Shown piece by piece: positions 1 through 10,259 of a stretch of 64,000 nt of DNA. The notes beneath the pieces were generated by a model. It was not told the origin of the DNA. It made no database searches and saw nothing but the letters and a program-made list of their open reading frames with translations. Position 1 is the first letter of the stretch, and each line of letters opens with the position of its first letter. The position numbers and the translations under genes were made by a program. This stretch comes from Methylomicrobium sp035916875 (GTDB lineage Bacteria > Pseudomonadota > Gammaproteobacteria > Methylococcales > Methylomonadaceae): NCBI RefSeq assembly GCF_035916875.1, contig NZ_JAXUHN010000086.1, forward strand, positions 31,402 through 95,401, given 5' to 3'.

Positions 1-25
1 ATCCAATAACGCCTATTTTAATCAT
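1..25 (-). CDS. Gfo/Idh/MocA-type oxidoreductase, N-terminal fragment
   Basis: Only the first eight codons lie in the window (MIKIGVIG); the rest runs off the left edge. The short beta-strand followed by the start of a GxxG turn is how NAD(P)-binding Rossmann folds of Gfo/Idh/MocA sugar dehydrogenases begin. An AAGGAG ribosome-binding site at about 32-37 fixes the start. The gene lies downstream of an acetyltransferase resembling WbpD/WlbB, and in known UDP-diacetamido-uronic acid clusters that enzyme neighbours just such a dehydrogenase (WbpB/WlbA). The identity rests on eight residues and the context, so it is tentative. Confidence 0.45.
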
Positions 26-143
26 GATGGTCTCCTTAATTGGAATGGTAAACTTTATATTTATCGTTTAGACGAGTACTTCACTTGGAATTAGCATTTT
101 AAATCGATATTATGATCGATTGCCGAACAAGGATTCTCACTCA

Positions 144-620
144 TTATGGTTTGTTTCGCACATCCCCGATTACTCGAGCAGGATTGCCGGCGACGATCGC
201 ATAATCAGGAACATCCTTGGTCACCACGGCACCGGCTCCAATCAACGCGCTTTCACCGATCGTGATACCGCACAGAATAGTTGCATTGCTACCGATCGAA
301 GCCTGGGTTTTAATCCGGGTTCGAATCAATTGCCAATCGGCCTCCGTTTGCAGTTTACCCTCTTCGTCAACAGCTCTTGGATAGGTGTCATTGATGAACA
401 TGACGCCATGACCCACGAAAACGCCATCCTCAATATCCACGCCTTCGCAAATAAAAGTGTGACTGGAAATTTTACAGTTAGCCCCAATGGAGGCTCCCTT
501 TTGTATTTCTACAAAAGTGCCTATCTTGGAGCCTTGCCCTATTTGGCAACCATATAAATTCACAAGATCCGGATGAAAAATGACTACATCTTTCCCCAGA
601 ACCACATTCTCTTTTATCAT
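144..620 (-). CDS. WbpD/WlbB-like sugar N-acetyltransferase (left-handed beta-helix)
   Basis: A 158-residue protein made almost entirely of hexapeptide repeats of the left-handed beta-helix acyltransferase fold (for example IGQGSKIGTFVEI, IGANCKI, IGESALIGAGAVVTKDVP). It ends in the family hallmark AGNPARVIG. The loop GVMFINDTYPRA resembles WbpD/WlbB enzymes, which acetylate the 3-amino group of UDP-2-acetamido-3-amino-uronic acids using acetyl-CoA. The expected role is making an acetylated amino sugar for a surface polysaccharide in the cytoplasm. Neighbours agree: a probable sugar dehydrogenase downstream, and a secreted giant protein and a glycosyl-1-phosphate transferase upstream on the same strand. 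The fold is certain; the exact sugar substrate is inferred. Confidence 0.8.
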   Translation of the reverse strand: MIKENVVLGKDVVIFHPDLVNLYGCQIGQGSKIGTFVEIQKGASIGANCKISSHTFICEGVDIEDGVFVGHGVMFINDTYPRAVDEEGKLQTEADWQLIRTRIKTQASIGSNATILCGITIGESALIGAGAVVTKDVPDYAIVAGNPARVIGDVRNKP

Positions 621-701
621 TTTTTATCCTTATTCCTTGACCTTAAGCTAAAAATTGAATGATTTTATTTCTTCCAAAATAATTCTAGCCCAAATACCGT
701 T

Positions 702-3700
702 TTATAAGTAGGTAACTTTCACCGCTATCCAATCCAGTGAAAAGTCGCGACTGGTGTTCGAGGCCACATTAATCACGCGAACTCGAAAATTAGCATTCGA
801 AAAGTTAGTTACAGTCCAAGCCCTTCCCCAAGTATCGGTTGCACTACCCAAAACATATGTCGCTTCACTTGTGGCCAACGTCGTGGTGTTCTGAGTGGCT
901 GTCCAGGTTAAGCCTCCATCCCACGAGAATTGCACGCACATCTTGGGCGTGCCGGTTGTACTGTCTACAAGAGCATCCAAACGAACTTCGATGCCTTTTA
1001 TAACGGCACCGCTCGGTATGTTGAAGTTATAATTATAGTAAAGATGCTTGTCCTTTCCACTATTGGTGCATGAAGTGCTCGTATTAATACCACTGTTCGT
1101 ATCCACGGCAAATAATGTGTCATTCGCGTAGGCATTAGCCGGTGTTGTCTCGAATCCATTGCTATCGCCATTTAATAGAACTGCTAAATTGGAGCTCGGA
1201 CTTAGGAAGCCAGTTACATTTGGGGTTACCGCAGTTGCCGCATTCGAATAGGCAGAGTTACCGATTCCGTTATAAGCGACCATGCGATAACTGTAGCTGG
1301 TATTCGGAGTAAGCCCGGTGGTGTCGGCATAGGCAGTTATATTACTTCCGAGGGTTGCGATCTGCGCAAAAGTCGAACAGCCAGCCCCTTGGCAACGTTC
1401 GATTTTGAAGCCGTTCTCATTGGTCGCATTGTCGGTCCAGCTCAAATTGATTTGAGTGCTTGAAGCCGCTGTGGCGGTTAAAGCCGATGGAGCTAATGGG
1501 ACAGTGTTTGACACTGTGACTGAAATATTGGCGGCGGTTGCCGTATTGCCGGCGGCATCGCTGGCCCGTGCACTGAGGGTATGAGCACCATTAGAGGCAA
1601 GTGTCGAATCCCAGGTAATGCTATAAGGCGCCACCGTATCCGGTGCGCCAAGAGACGCACCATCCAATAGGAACTGAACACTGCTCACCCCAACGTTATC
1701 GCTCGCATTCGCTGATACGGTGACTGACGAGCCTGAAACGGTCGCTCCATTCGCCGGCACGGTCATTGACACCGTTGGCGCTGTCGTGTCCGCGCCGGAG
1801 CCGACATTAACACTAATCCCAGTTGCCGGCGTTTCCAGATTCAGGCTGTCGTCGACCGCGCGACTCTTGATGGTCACCGTTGTCGAAGTTGCCGGCGTTG
1901 TCCAACTGTAAGTCCACGTGCTGCGGCCTGTTGCCGGATGCCAGGTTGCTCCTCCGTCGACCGAAACTTCGACGCCACCGACCAAGCCGCCACCGGCATC
2001 CGTCGCGGTACCGCTGATTACGACATTGCTTCCTAGCGCAACGGAGGAACCTCCGGCTGGCGAAGTAATCGTGGAAACCGGCGGTGTTGTATCGGTCGAT
2101 TTTGTCGCCGCTATCAGCCCTGATTGTAACGTTGCAGGTTGCACGTTCATGTCTGCGAACAAATTCACTGTTGCCTGTTGCATCGAAACGTCTGTAGCCG
2201 TGCCTGCTCGGTCATGGTTACTGTCCAGCCCCCAAGGCCACTGCACGGTACCAGCTCCGAAAACGAGGGCTCCGTTGCTGGAACGATACAGTGTCAGGGC
2301 ATGATTTGCAGTACCGGTGCCGAAAGTGGAACCGAAATCCGTCAGGATCGGTGCATTATTGACGATGGTCGTCGAAAGCCGAATCAGACCGGCTGGGCGG
2401 ACACCGTTATCGAGATCCACATCCCATTCGTAACCCAACGTCCCATTAGGCAAAGTAGCAGTATTGCCAGGAGCGAGTGTCGCGATACTGGTATTTCTCC
2501 AAAACCTCATTTTACCGTCTGCTTCAGGTACGGTGATACTGGTTGTCGCGCCATCGTTCACCATGAAGATGGGACCCAATAACGCATTCTCCGGACGTCC
2601 GCCATCTGCAGGAGGTGAGTTTCTTGGGTCACGCCAAGTCCCGGTCCAGGTTGGAGGATCATTCGGATCTTGATTGTTAGGAAAGTTATGTGTTTCTTTA
2701 TAGCAAACGAGAGTGCGGTACGCTGAACCGGACCCATCAATGCTGCTTTCCCAGCGAGTCTTCCAATACACTTCATTGCCGCTAAAGAAAGCCAAGTTTA
2801 TGCCGGCCCCTCGAGCAGCTTCAACATTGGTCCGTTGTGCGCCTGACCAGTATTCGTCGTGACCGACGGATAGGAAGACTTTATGGTTGGCTATTAAATT
2901 GCCACGGCGGTCGCTATCAATACCAGTAAAGTAACTGACGCTGTACCCGTTGGCCTCCAGCCAGCGCACCATCGGATATTCGGCATTAAATACCCAATCT
3001 TGTCCGTTATCGACTGCGCGAGTGTTGAAAGGCCGGTTGTAGCTTACCTTGTAGGCTCGGCCAGCCGAGTTACCGCCGGTGCCGGGCCCGGTACCCTGGT
3101 ACAGACTATTTCCTCCATAGTTGTTATAGGCTTGCCAAGTCGTATCCGATGTTTGGAAGAGCAAATCAGAGGTACTGCTGTCGTCGCGCACTACGAAAAC
3201 GATGTGGCTCGCCCCCTGAGTATCGTTCCGCACAACCTTCGCGAAATAAATGCCCGACACGGCGTCGGCAGGAACAGACCAAGATGCAGACAAACCCCAA
3301 TTACCGCAGTCGATGAGACCGGTAGCATTAGTCAGACAGTTCGGCTGTGTCTGCGGTAGTGTAGCCGAGGGTGTGATCGAAGCAATCTTGCGCGCACCCA
3401 AGCCGCCGTAAAAACCCATGCGGTAGATGTCGAGCCGGTAGGCCGTGGCATCAGTTTTGATCTTGAAGGATACGGTGTTACCCCGATTCACACTGATATC
3501 GGTGGCGTAACCCTGGATGGTCGTATCCCCAGCGCCGGTGATATCCCATTCACTTGAAGGATTACCGGTCTTGCTGTTTTCACAAACAATCGGATTGCCT
3601 CCGGCAGAGCAGGGATCAACGCCGGTCGTGAATGACCATGCGTAATCCGCTGCTAATGGATTGCCCGCAAGATCCTTGACTCCGCTTAACTTCGCGGTGT

Positions 3701-6700
3701 AAGGCGTAGATGCCGTCAACGAGCTGCTGGGTGTCAATGTCGCCGTATTGTTGGCAACTGTATAGGATGCAGGTACCAATGTATTGCTTGCATCCAGCAG
3801 TTGAAAGGTCGAGGAATTAACAGTGGCCCCATCAACCGCTTCGCTGAAAGTCGCTGTTACCGGATTGCCAGGAAGGGCTCCCGTGGCACCGGTTGCTGGC
3901 GATGTTGATGTGACAGTCGGCGGCGTAGTGTCTGGACCAGTATTCGCGGTGAATACCACATCCACCCAGTAGTTTGTTGCCTGGAAGGTGTTTACCGGGA
4001 ACCCGCCGGTGCCATAGAGATATACCCCGTTGCCTCCACTTCCTGCGCTACTGAGTGCAGTCAGCGGGCCACTTGTGACGTCTGCTGAAAAGTAGTTACT
4101 GTTTATTGAATAACGTCCGACTGGGGCCAGATAGGAGGCTACATACTGAGTGCCCGCCGTTATCGCTATCGGCGTAGTGAAGCTCACTTGCTGCCAACCG
4201 GAGGCTGTTTCACTCTGGAAAGTCGCGCTAGCGAGCAAGGCTCCCGTTGTACGGTTCCAAAGCTTTCCTACATGCGTTCCGGTATTGGTGCTGCCTTTGT
4301 AGAAGCGTACGCCGCAAATCCAGCCGTTCTGCGTAGACGTGAACTTGACCCCGAGCTCAACAGATGAAGTATCTGAATCGCTAATAACCGACGGAGTAGG
4401 ATTAGTGGGCCAGATCGAACTGGTCCCCGTACTGCAATTAGGGGCGCCGGAGGCTCCCGTCGTGAAAGACCAATTCACGTTAGCCGCAAGCGGATTGCCT
4501 GCAATATCCTTGACACCATTGGTACCGCCTTTGACCGTCGCCGTATAGGTCGTGTTTGCGGAAAGCGCACTGGCCGGCGTCAAAGTCGCGGTATTGTTCG
4601 CATAGCTCACCGTTGCCGTTATCGGCGCGTTGCTACCGGCCTGCAATTGAAAGTTGGAAGCGTTGGCACCTGTTATTGTCGTCGCATCCAGCGCTTCACT
4701 GAATGTCGCCGTGACAGCAGTGTTCGTTGCAACCCCGGTTGCATTAGGCGCAGGACTTTGAGCTGTCACCGTGGGCGGCGTCGTATCAGGTCCCGTTGCG
4801 GTTGAAAAGACGACATCAACCCAATAATTGCTCGAGTTATAAGTGTTAGTTGGAAAGGTGCTACTCGCACTATACACATAGACGCCGTTACCACCGCTAA
4901 CCCCATCCTGTAAAAGATGTATTGGAGGGTTATCAACTCCGGATGAAGAAAATTGCGGACTGTTATTAACCGCATAATTGCCATTAGGCGCATGGTAAGA
5001 AGCGACGTACACGGTATTGGCCGTAATCGCTACCGGGTTCGAAAAAGTAACTTGTTGCCAGCCCGATGTGGTGGCAGTGACGTTTGCCGTTGCTAACTGT
5101 TGTCCGCCTAGAGTCCACAAGGCCGCTGTATATGTGCCCGCATTGACTTGATAGAAACGAATGCCGGTAATGACACCATTCAGATCCGACTTGAACTTCA
5201 CGCCGAGCTCGACAGAACTGGGATCGTTTACCGATGGAGTTCCCGGTGTGGCCGAACTATTCCACGCACTGCAAGGCGTGGCTGCACAAGGCTGGGCCTG
5301 TGTTGTGAAGGACCATGTGTAGGGGGCAGCCAGGGCATTACCGGCCAAATCCTTGATGCCTGTCAGAATCGTAGCGGTATAGGTCGTCGAAGCAGACAGC
5401 ACGGTGCTGGGCGTCAGCTTTGCGGTGTTCGTACTGGAATCGTACCTGACTGTAGCGGACACCGGCGGATTATTCCCGAACTGCAATTTAAAGTTAGAGC
5501 TGGTGACGGTCGCCGGATCGACCGGCTCACTAAAAGTAGCCGTGACCGTAGGCTGCTGAATCACACCTGTCGCGCCGTTCACTGGGGAGATCGATGTCAC
5601 CGTTGGAGGTGTCGTGTCTGCCGCGTAAGCCGCAGTGTAGCCTCCCGCCGCCGCCGCGAAAAAGGCGTATTGAGTTCCTTTAATGCTATCGGTCGTATAT
5701 GGAACGGCAGCGCCACCCGGCCCGCTGAGCCCAACCAAAACGCCCGCAGCAGTGTGTACCGGTAGCATGGCTTGCAGCCCATTGGCACCGGGGCCCGGGG
5801 AAACCGCAAAGCTCAAATTGCTGCCATTCCAAGCCAGCGACCCAAACGACGAATTGTTGCGTGCGTCCAACCACGTCAACATCTGAATACTGGAAACCAC
5901 TGGCACGCCGCGAGTGAGGGCCGAGTTGACTGTAAAGGTGGCCGCGTCCTCCGTGGGCAAATCGGTATGGGCATTGATGGTATAAGCGCCGTAGTAGGCT
6001 TCGGCCCCGAGCGCCCGGTCCAACAAAGTGTTTATCGTGAACGGATAGGTCTGGCCCGACTCGTCAGTCATGTGGCTAACTGCTTGGTAAACATCGATCA
6101 GATTACCGCTGAGATCGGCAAACCGCATCGGCATCGCTGAACCGGTAAAGTTACCCGGACGGTCATTGACCCAGCTGGGCGGCCAAAAGTAAAAACTGGT
6201 GTCGAGCCGGATACCATGGCTCAGTTCAGTCTGCGCAGCCGTGATCCAGTCGCTCCAGACGAGACAATGGTGGCGCATTGTTTGGGGCGTGGGAACACTG
6301 GGATAAGCAGCTTGGAATGCGCCGATCTGTTGCACGTAGTTCGATTCAAGTGAGGTAGGCGTGAAATCTGTGCAATTGGTGTTGATGTGCAAGCCCACCT
6401 CGAAACCCGCGGCGCTATAGGCAGCGGCTTGCGCATCGGAAAGATTGCCGGTCTCGGGGTAAATGTACGAGGTACCCCGCACACATTCCCAGTTGGCCAC
6501 ATTACAGCCCGCTGGGCTCAACGAGGTGAACTGATCAAACCGGGGTCCGGTTCCTCCGTTCCCATGATCGTCCCCGGTCATAATGACGACGGCTTTTTTA
6601 CCGCGCGGGAAATACCAGAAGCGCGGTAAAGGCTTCTTGGCGAGGTTAATCTGGGTAATGAGATTGGCGAGCAGGCGTTGCTGCTCGTCAGCCTGAGGAA

Positions 6701-9700
6701 CAGCCACCAGATTTAGCAGATCGACCCAGTCCGGTTGAGGATCGCCAGATGCATTGCCGTAAAACTTGTCGTCGGAGCGGATCGGCGTGAATCCGTCGCG
6801 CTCCTGTGCTGCCCAAGCCGGGTTGCCTTGACGTGTATAGACAATTGAAGCCGCCAGATCGTAAGCGAACGCCGCGGCGTGACCACCGTTTGCACCAACG
6901 CTACGGAGTGTAACAGCAGGGCTCACAGTCGCCGTCGTCCAATTGCTGTACAGTGTGGCAACGCTTGATGCGCCATTAAGGGTATAGTTATCTGCAGTGC
7001 CGTGAAACTGCATCGGCTGACCGCTGACCCCGATTCCGTTGCCCGGGACTTGCGAGGTATCGACGAGAAGATAGCCATCCGACAAAGTAGATCCCACTGA
7101 AATGAGTCCCAGCAAACCGGCGAGCTGCGGATCAGGCCGTATTGCGATCAGGTTGCCGCCGGCTGTAGTCACCCAGTCAGTCAGTGTGGTCACTTGGCCT
7201 GAAGTTAAGGGCATCTGCGCCAGAATAACGACGTCATAGGCGGAAAGTAACGCCGGCGTAACGGTAGAGATATCGGCTACGGCAAACGCATTTAGACCCT
7301 CCGTCCGCAAAATCTCGGTGTAATAATTATTATAGATGCCACAGGTGGGGCAATTGGATGTGACGACAAGAATCGGCCCGCCTGGCGGGTTAGGGATGGC
7401 CGCCTCGGCGACAGGAATCACCCAATCTAAAAGCTGATTAACAATAGAACTTAAGGCTGTATTACTTGGCTTTACATTTTCTATGCTTGTCTTTCCAACA
7501 AAATGACGTGAGGCCAACACATCTGAATTTGGTTTAAGTGCGAGAGTAAGCGGCTCCGAACGGCTAGTTTGTGGACCTACTGGAGATGTGTCTGGTACTA
7601 CTATAGTTCCTACTTTGGTGTCGGTATCTGTATTAAACTCAGTAATCTCACTGTTTTCACTTGCAACATCCAAACTTCCATCCGGACCAAAAGCCAAAGC
7701 ATTAATGGCGGCAGGCGGTCCTCCTGCCAGTTGCGCCTGCAATTGGCCGGTTGTTGGATTCCACACCAATATCTTGGTGTCTTCTCCCGCGCTCACTAAT
7801 TTTTTCCCATTGGGACTGAAGGCTACAGCCCTTACACTGCCCTGATGTCCAGAAAGCGCTTTGATTTGCTGACCTGTTGTTATATCCCATAACATAACCG
7901 TACTATCCGCGCTGGCGCTGGCCAAAAGCGTCCCCCCGACCGGATTGAAAGCTACCGCATTGACTTCGTCAGCATGACCCAGCAGTGTCTGTAAACGCTT
8001 ACCCGTCGCAACGTCCCACACTAGAATGCTTCCGTCAGCACCGCCGCTGGCCAACAACTGCCCATTCGGACTGAATGCCAGCCCATTTACAAAATCTTTG
8101 TGGCCTGAAAAAATCTTGCTTAATTTGTGCGCTGCGGCGTCATAAAGCAAAACTCTTGTATCTTCGCCAGCGGTTGCGATAAATCGGTCATCGGGGCTCG
8201 CTGCGATAGCTCGTGGAGGGTGTTCGGGTCCGTAAAATGTCTGAAGATTCTTACCAGCATCATCCCAAATTTTTATTTCCGTATCTCCACCTACACTTGC
8301 CCATTCATTTGCCTTTCCTCGGAAAGCCAAACCCCTAACGGCTCTGCCATGATGCCCTGATACTTTCCAGCGCTGTTTACCGGTCTTATTAAAAACCTGG
8401 ATCGTACCATCCTCGGCCGCAACCCCCATTTCCTGGCCATCCTGACTTATTGCTATTGCTCTGACTCCCTTCCAGTTTTGTGCACTCCTCCGTTTCTTGC
8501 TCATTCCATTACCTTTATTAGCAACTTGATTGCTTCCGGCTGCTTGAGATGCATTTTTTGCTACACCGGGTGCGTTGGAAACATTCAATTGTGAAGGAAT
8601 ATTAGAAACAGAGCTCACGGAAGTTGACGCTTGAGAGCCTGCCAATGATGCACTGAGTAATGTTGGGATCTGAAAAATTTGACGCCCCACTCCCGTTACT
8701 AAATCCCAAACGAATACGCCTCCATCCTTTCCAATGGCCGCCAAAGAAGGTTGTTTCGAATTGAAAGCGGCTTTGGTAATTAATTCGGTCGGGCCCACGA
8801 GAAGTTTTTTCATTTCCCCCGTAGGAACATCAATCAAACTGATAAGGGAGTCCTCGCCAATACTTGCCAGAAGCCTTCCATCAGGACTGAAAAATAAATG
8901 GGTAACAGGTACGCCGCTCTCAGTTGGATGTTCAAAGATCAAACTGCCAGCCACAGGATTCCATAACTGGATTTTAGACTCCTTTCTTCCACTGCTAATT
9001 GCTAGTGTCTTGCTATCCGGACTAAATGCGACATCGCTGATTTCCTCCTTAACATCTAGAATTCGTTTAACCGCACCGGAGCGATCAGGATCCCAGAGAG
9101 AGACATGCCCCCCCTGTACACTTGCTAAGGTTTTGCCATCTGGACTGTATGCCAAGTCTGTAACAATCGAATCGCCTGGAAGTAATTTATTCAACTTTCC
9201 GCTTACGGCGTTCCACAACTTGATTTCTGATTTCTGTCCATTATTTGCACTGGCCAAAAATTTCCCGTCGGGACTGAACGTTAAGTGGTCAACAGTTACA
9301 CCTAGACTAGGCTGTATTGACTTTGATTGGCCAGTCGTCAAATCCCATAGAAAAATCTCGCTTTCTAGAGTAATCCCGGCAAAACGCTTGCCGTCAGGAC
9401 TGAATGCAACCTGAACAATGGCTGAGTTTATATTGACTAGCGGAATAGAAAGTTGCTCAAGTCCTGATCCGACATCCCATAGATTGATCGTATCCTTACC
9501 GACGCTAACGAGTATTTTTCCATCCGGACTAAAAGCAATCTCACTAACCGTGTTTGCAGGCTGACCCGTAAGAGTTATTGGCGCTAAAGTGGCAGTTAAA
9601 TCCCATAACGTAATTAGTCCGTCAGAGTCTACATTGGCCAAAATATTGCCATCTGGACTAAACGCGACGAGGTCGCGCTCGTCACTGAGTCGCTCCACGA

Positions 9701-9839
9701 AGGATGCTTCAAGCGCTTGGCTAGCCCTTGCAGTTCTTACGGGTCCCTCGAAGTCCATAGCTAGAATCGAAGCAACCCAAACAAAAAGAGTAATTGTAAT
9801 GCCGGTTAGATTCCGATTTTTTATGCTTAAATTTTTCAT
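702..9839 (-). CDS. Giant secreted mosaic protein: WD40 propellers, NodB-like, Big_5/DUF4082 and dimethylformamidase-like domains
   Basis: A 3045-residue protein with a GGGGTAAG ribosome-binding site just before its ATG. Residues 11-28 are a hydrophobic segment followed by TARASQA, a plausible signal peptidase site. Residues about 55-385 hold eight WD40 repeats (AFSPDGK...LWD pattern). A Ser/Asn/Ala-rich linker follows, then seven more repeats at about 455-740, enough for two beta-propellers. From about 813 a new secreted-type protein seems to begin (VAEAAIPNPPGG). It has a Rossmann-like segment, then a NodB-like deacetylase region (TGDDHG near 1090, GLHIN near 1148). Three Big_5 Ig-like domains (from about 1406, 1688 and 1970) alternate with two DUF4082 domains (about 1527 and 1803). 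Residues about 2080-2570 match the C-terminal domain of the dimethylformamidase large subunit (SVGHDEYWS). Two Ig-like domains, a fibronectin III domain and a beta-rich C-terminus follow. It is probably an extracellular matrix or glycan-associated protein. No sorting signal was seen and enzymatic activity is unproven. Confidence 0.85.
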   Translation of the reverse strand: MKNLSIKNRNLTGITITLFVWVASILAMDFEGPVRTARASQALEASFVERLSDERDLVAFSPDGNILANVDSDGLITLWDLTATLAPITLTGQPANTVSEIAFSPDGKILVSVGKDTINLWDVGSGLEQLSIPLVNINSAIVQVAFSPDGKRFAGITLESEIFLWDLTTGQSKSIQPSLGVTVDHLTFSPDGKFLASANNGQKSEIKLWNAVSGKLNKLLPGDSIVTDLAYSPDGKTLASVQGGHVSLWDPDRSGAVKRILDVKEEISDVAFSPDSKTLAISSGRKESKIQLWNPVAGSLIFEHPTESGVPVTHLFFSPDGRLLASIGEDSLISLIDVPTGEMKKLLVGPTELITKAAFNSKQPSLAAIGKDGGVFVWDLVTGVGRQIFQIPTLLSASLAGSQASTSVSSVSNIPSQLNVSNAPGVAKNASQAAGSNQVANKGNGMSKKRRSAQNWKGVRAIAISQDGQEMGVAAEDGTIQVFNKTGKQRWKVSGHHGRAVRGLAFRGKANEWASVGGDTEIKIWDDAGKNLQTFYGPEHPPRAIAASPDDRFIATAGEDTRVLLYDAAAHKLSKIFSGHKDFVNGLAFSPNGQLLASGGADGSILVWDVATGKRLQTLLGHADEVNAVAFNPVGGTLLASASADSTVMLWDITTGQQIKALSGHQGSVRAVAFSPNGKKLVSAGEDTKILVWNPTTGQLQAQLAGGPPAAINALAFGPDGSLDVASENSEITEFNTDTDTKVGTIVVPDTSPVGPQTSRSEPLTLALKPNSDVLASRHFVGKTSIENVKPSNTALSSIVNQLLDWVIPVAEAAIPNPPGGPILVVTSNCPTCGIYNNYYTEILRTEGLNAFAVADISTVTPALLSAYDVVILAQMPLTSGQVTTLTDWVTTAGGNLIAIRPDPQLAGLLGLISVGSTLSDGYLLVDTSQVPGNGIGVSGQPMQFHGTADNYTLNGASSVATLYSNWTTATVSPAVTLRSVGANGGHAAAFAYDLAASIVYTRQGNPAWAAQERDGFTPIRSDDKFYGNASGDPQPDWVDLLNLVAVPQADEQQRLLANLITQINLAKKPLPRFWYFPRGKKAVVIMTGDDHGNGGTGPRFDQFTSLSPAGCNVANWECVRGTSYIYPETGNLSDAQAAAYSAAGFEVGLHINTNCTDFTPTSLESNYVQQIGAFQAAYPSVPTPQTMRHHCLVWSDWITAAQTELSHGIRLDTSFYFWPPSWVNDRPGNFTGSAMPMRFADLSGNLIDVYQAVSHMTDESGQTYPFTINTLLDRALGAEAYYGAYTINAHTDLPTEDAATFTVNSALTRGVPVVSSIQMLTWLDARNNSSFGSLAWNGSNLSFAVSPGPGANGLQAMLPVHTAAGVLVGLSGPGGAAVPYTTDSIKGTQYAFFAAAAGGYTAAYAADTTPPTVTSISPVNGATGVIQQPTVTATFSEPVDPATVTSSNFKLQFGNNPPVSATVRYDSSTNTAKLTPSTVLSASTTYTATILTGIKDLAGNALAAPYTWSFTTQAQPCAATPCSAWNSSATPGTPSVNDPSSVELGVKFKSDLNGVITGIRFYQVNAGTYTAALWTLGGQQLATANVTATTSGWQQVTFSNPVAITANTVYVASYHAPNGNYAVNNSPQFSSSGVDNPPIHLLQDGVSGGNGVYVYSASSTFPTNTYNSSNYWVDVVFSTATGPDTTPPTVTAQSPAPNATGVATNTAVTATFSEALDATTITGANASNFQLQAGSNAPITATVSYANNTATLTPASALSANTTYTATVKGGTNGVKDIAGNPLAANVNWSFTTGASGAPNCSTGTSSIWPTNPTPSVISDSDTSSVELGVKFTSTQNGWICGVRFYKGSTNTGTHVGKLWNRTTGALLASATFQSETASGWQQVSFTTPIAITAGTQYVASYLAPVGRYSINSNYFSADVTSGPLTALSSAGSGGNGVYLYGTGGFPVNTFQATNYWVDVVFTANTGPDTTPPTVTSTSPATGATGALPGNPVTATFSEAVDGATVNSSTFQLLDASNTLVPASYTVANNTATLTPSSSLTASTPYTAKLSGVKDLAGNPLAADYAWSFTTGVDPCSAGGNPIVCENSKTGNPSSEWDITGAGDTTIQGYATDISVNRGNTVSFKIKTDATAYRLDIYRMGFYGGLGARKIASITPSATLPQTQPNCLTNATGLIDCGNWGLSASWSVPADAVSGIYFAKVVRNDTQGASHIVFVVRDDSSTSDLLFQTSDTTWQAYNNYGGNSLYQGTGPGTGGNSAGRAYKVSYNRPFNTRAVDNGQDWVFNAEYPMVRWLEANGYSVSYFTGIDSDRRGNLIANHKVFLSVGHDEYWSGAQRTNVEAARGAGINLAFFSGNEVYWKTRWESSIDGSGSAYRTLVCYKETHNFPNNQDPNDPPTWTGTWRDPRNSPPADGGRPENALLGPIFMVNDGATTSITVPEADGKMRFWRNTSIATLAPGNTATLPNGTLGYEWDVDLDNGVRPAGLIRLSTTIVNNAPILTDFGSTFGTGTANHALTLYRSSNGALVFGAGTVQWPWGLDSNHDRAGTATDVSMQQATVNLFADMNVQPATLQSGLIAATKSTDTTPPVSTITSPAGGSSVALGSNVVISGTATDAGGGLVGGVEVSVDGGATWHPATGRSTWTYSWTTPATSTTVTIKSRAVDDSLNLETPATGISVNVGSGADTTAPTVSMTVPANGATVSGSSVTVSANASDNVGVSSVQFLLDGASLGAPDTVAPYSITWDSTLASNGAHTLSARASDAAGNTATAANISVTVSNTVPLAPSALTATAASSTQINLSWTDNATNENGFKIERCQGAGCSTFAQIATLGSNITAYADTTGLTPNTSYSYRMVAYNGIGNSAYSNAATAVTPNVTGFLSPSSNLAVLLNGDSNGFETTPANAYANDTLFAVDTNSGINTSTSCTNSGKDKHLYYNYNFNIPSGAVIKGIEVRLDALVDSTTGTPKMCVQFSWDGGLTWTATQNTTTLATSEATYVLGSATDTWGRAWTVTNFSNANFRVRVINVASNTSRDFSLDWIAVKVTYL

Positions 9840-10259
9840 TTTCTTACCCCTGCTTTAAGTTAGGCTTTCTCAAATTTTGACGATTTTCGGAAAGACTATG
9901 CTTCAGTTTTAACTATGCCCTTTAGACAAGCCTAAATTCTTGCTCATAACAATTACGGCGACCTAATTTTTCGCTAAGTCCAGTAAAAGTAGAGTCGGAA
10001 TTTCATGCATAAAATTTATTTTTTAGCTATGCTTACATACCAATTGAAATTGATTTTTCTCGTCCGAGAGCGGCATTGCGTTGCGTCCAATAATCCACGA
10101 ATATGACTTAATGCTTGATGCGGGCATAGCCTTTTATTTTTTAGAGTTTACTAAACATTCTAAGGCTTATTTAATTAAATTTAAAATTAGCCCGTAAACA
10201 GCATCATATTGGTTGTTCAACCTACGTCCCAATTTTTTTAGAAAATATATTTTTTCTAA
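9840..10259. other. AT-rich intergenic region
   Basis: About 420 bases between the sugar transferase stop and the giant gene start. It is AT-rich and probably carries the giant gene's own promoter, because the gap is too wide for simple translational coupling. I found no convincing ORF, strong hairpin with a T-tract or RNA gene. Confidence 0.5.

Noticed and set aside
101..120. Third copy of the 29-bp motif (ATCGATATTATGATCGAT)
   Set aside because: Only the CGATATTAT core is shared; the right arm ATATATC is missing.
120..557. Plus-strand 145-codon open frame opposite the acetyltransferase
   Set aside because: It is antisense to a clear beta-helix acetyltransferase and has no family-like sequence.
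5148..5765. 205-codon plus-strand frame within the giant gene
   Set aside because: Cys/Arg-rich composition typical of an antisense shadow; the minus-strand domains here are unambiguous.
8734..9414. 226-codon plus-strand frame opposite the WD40 repeats
   Set aside because: Its apparent periodicity (repeated LPSGLN) is the mirror of the WD40 SPDGK repeats on the minus strand.
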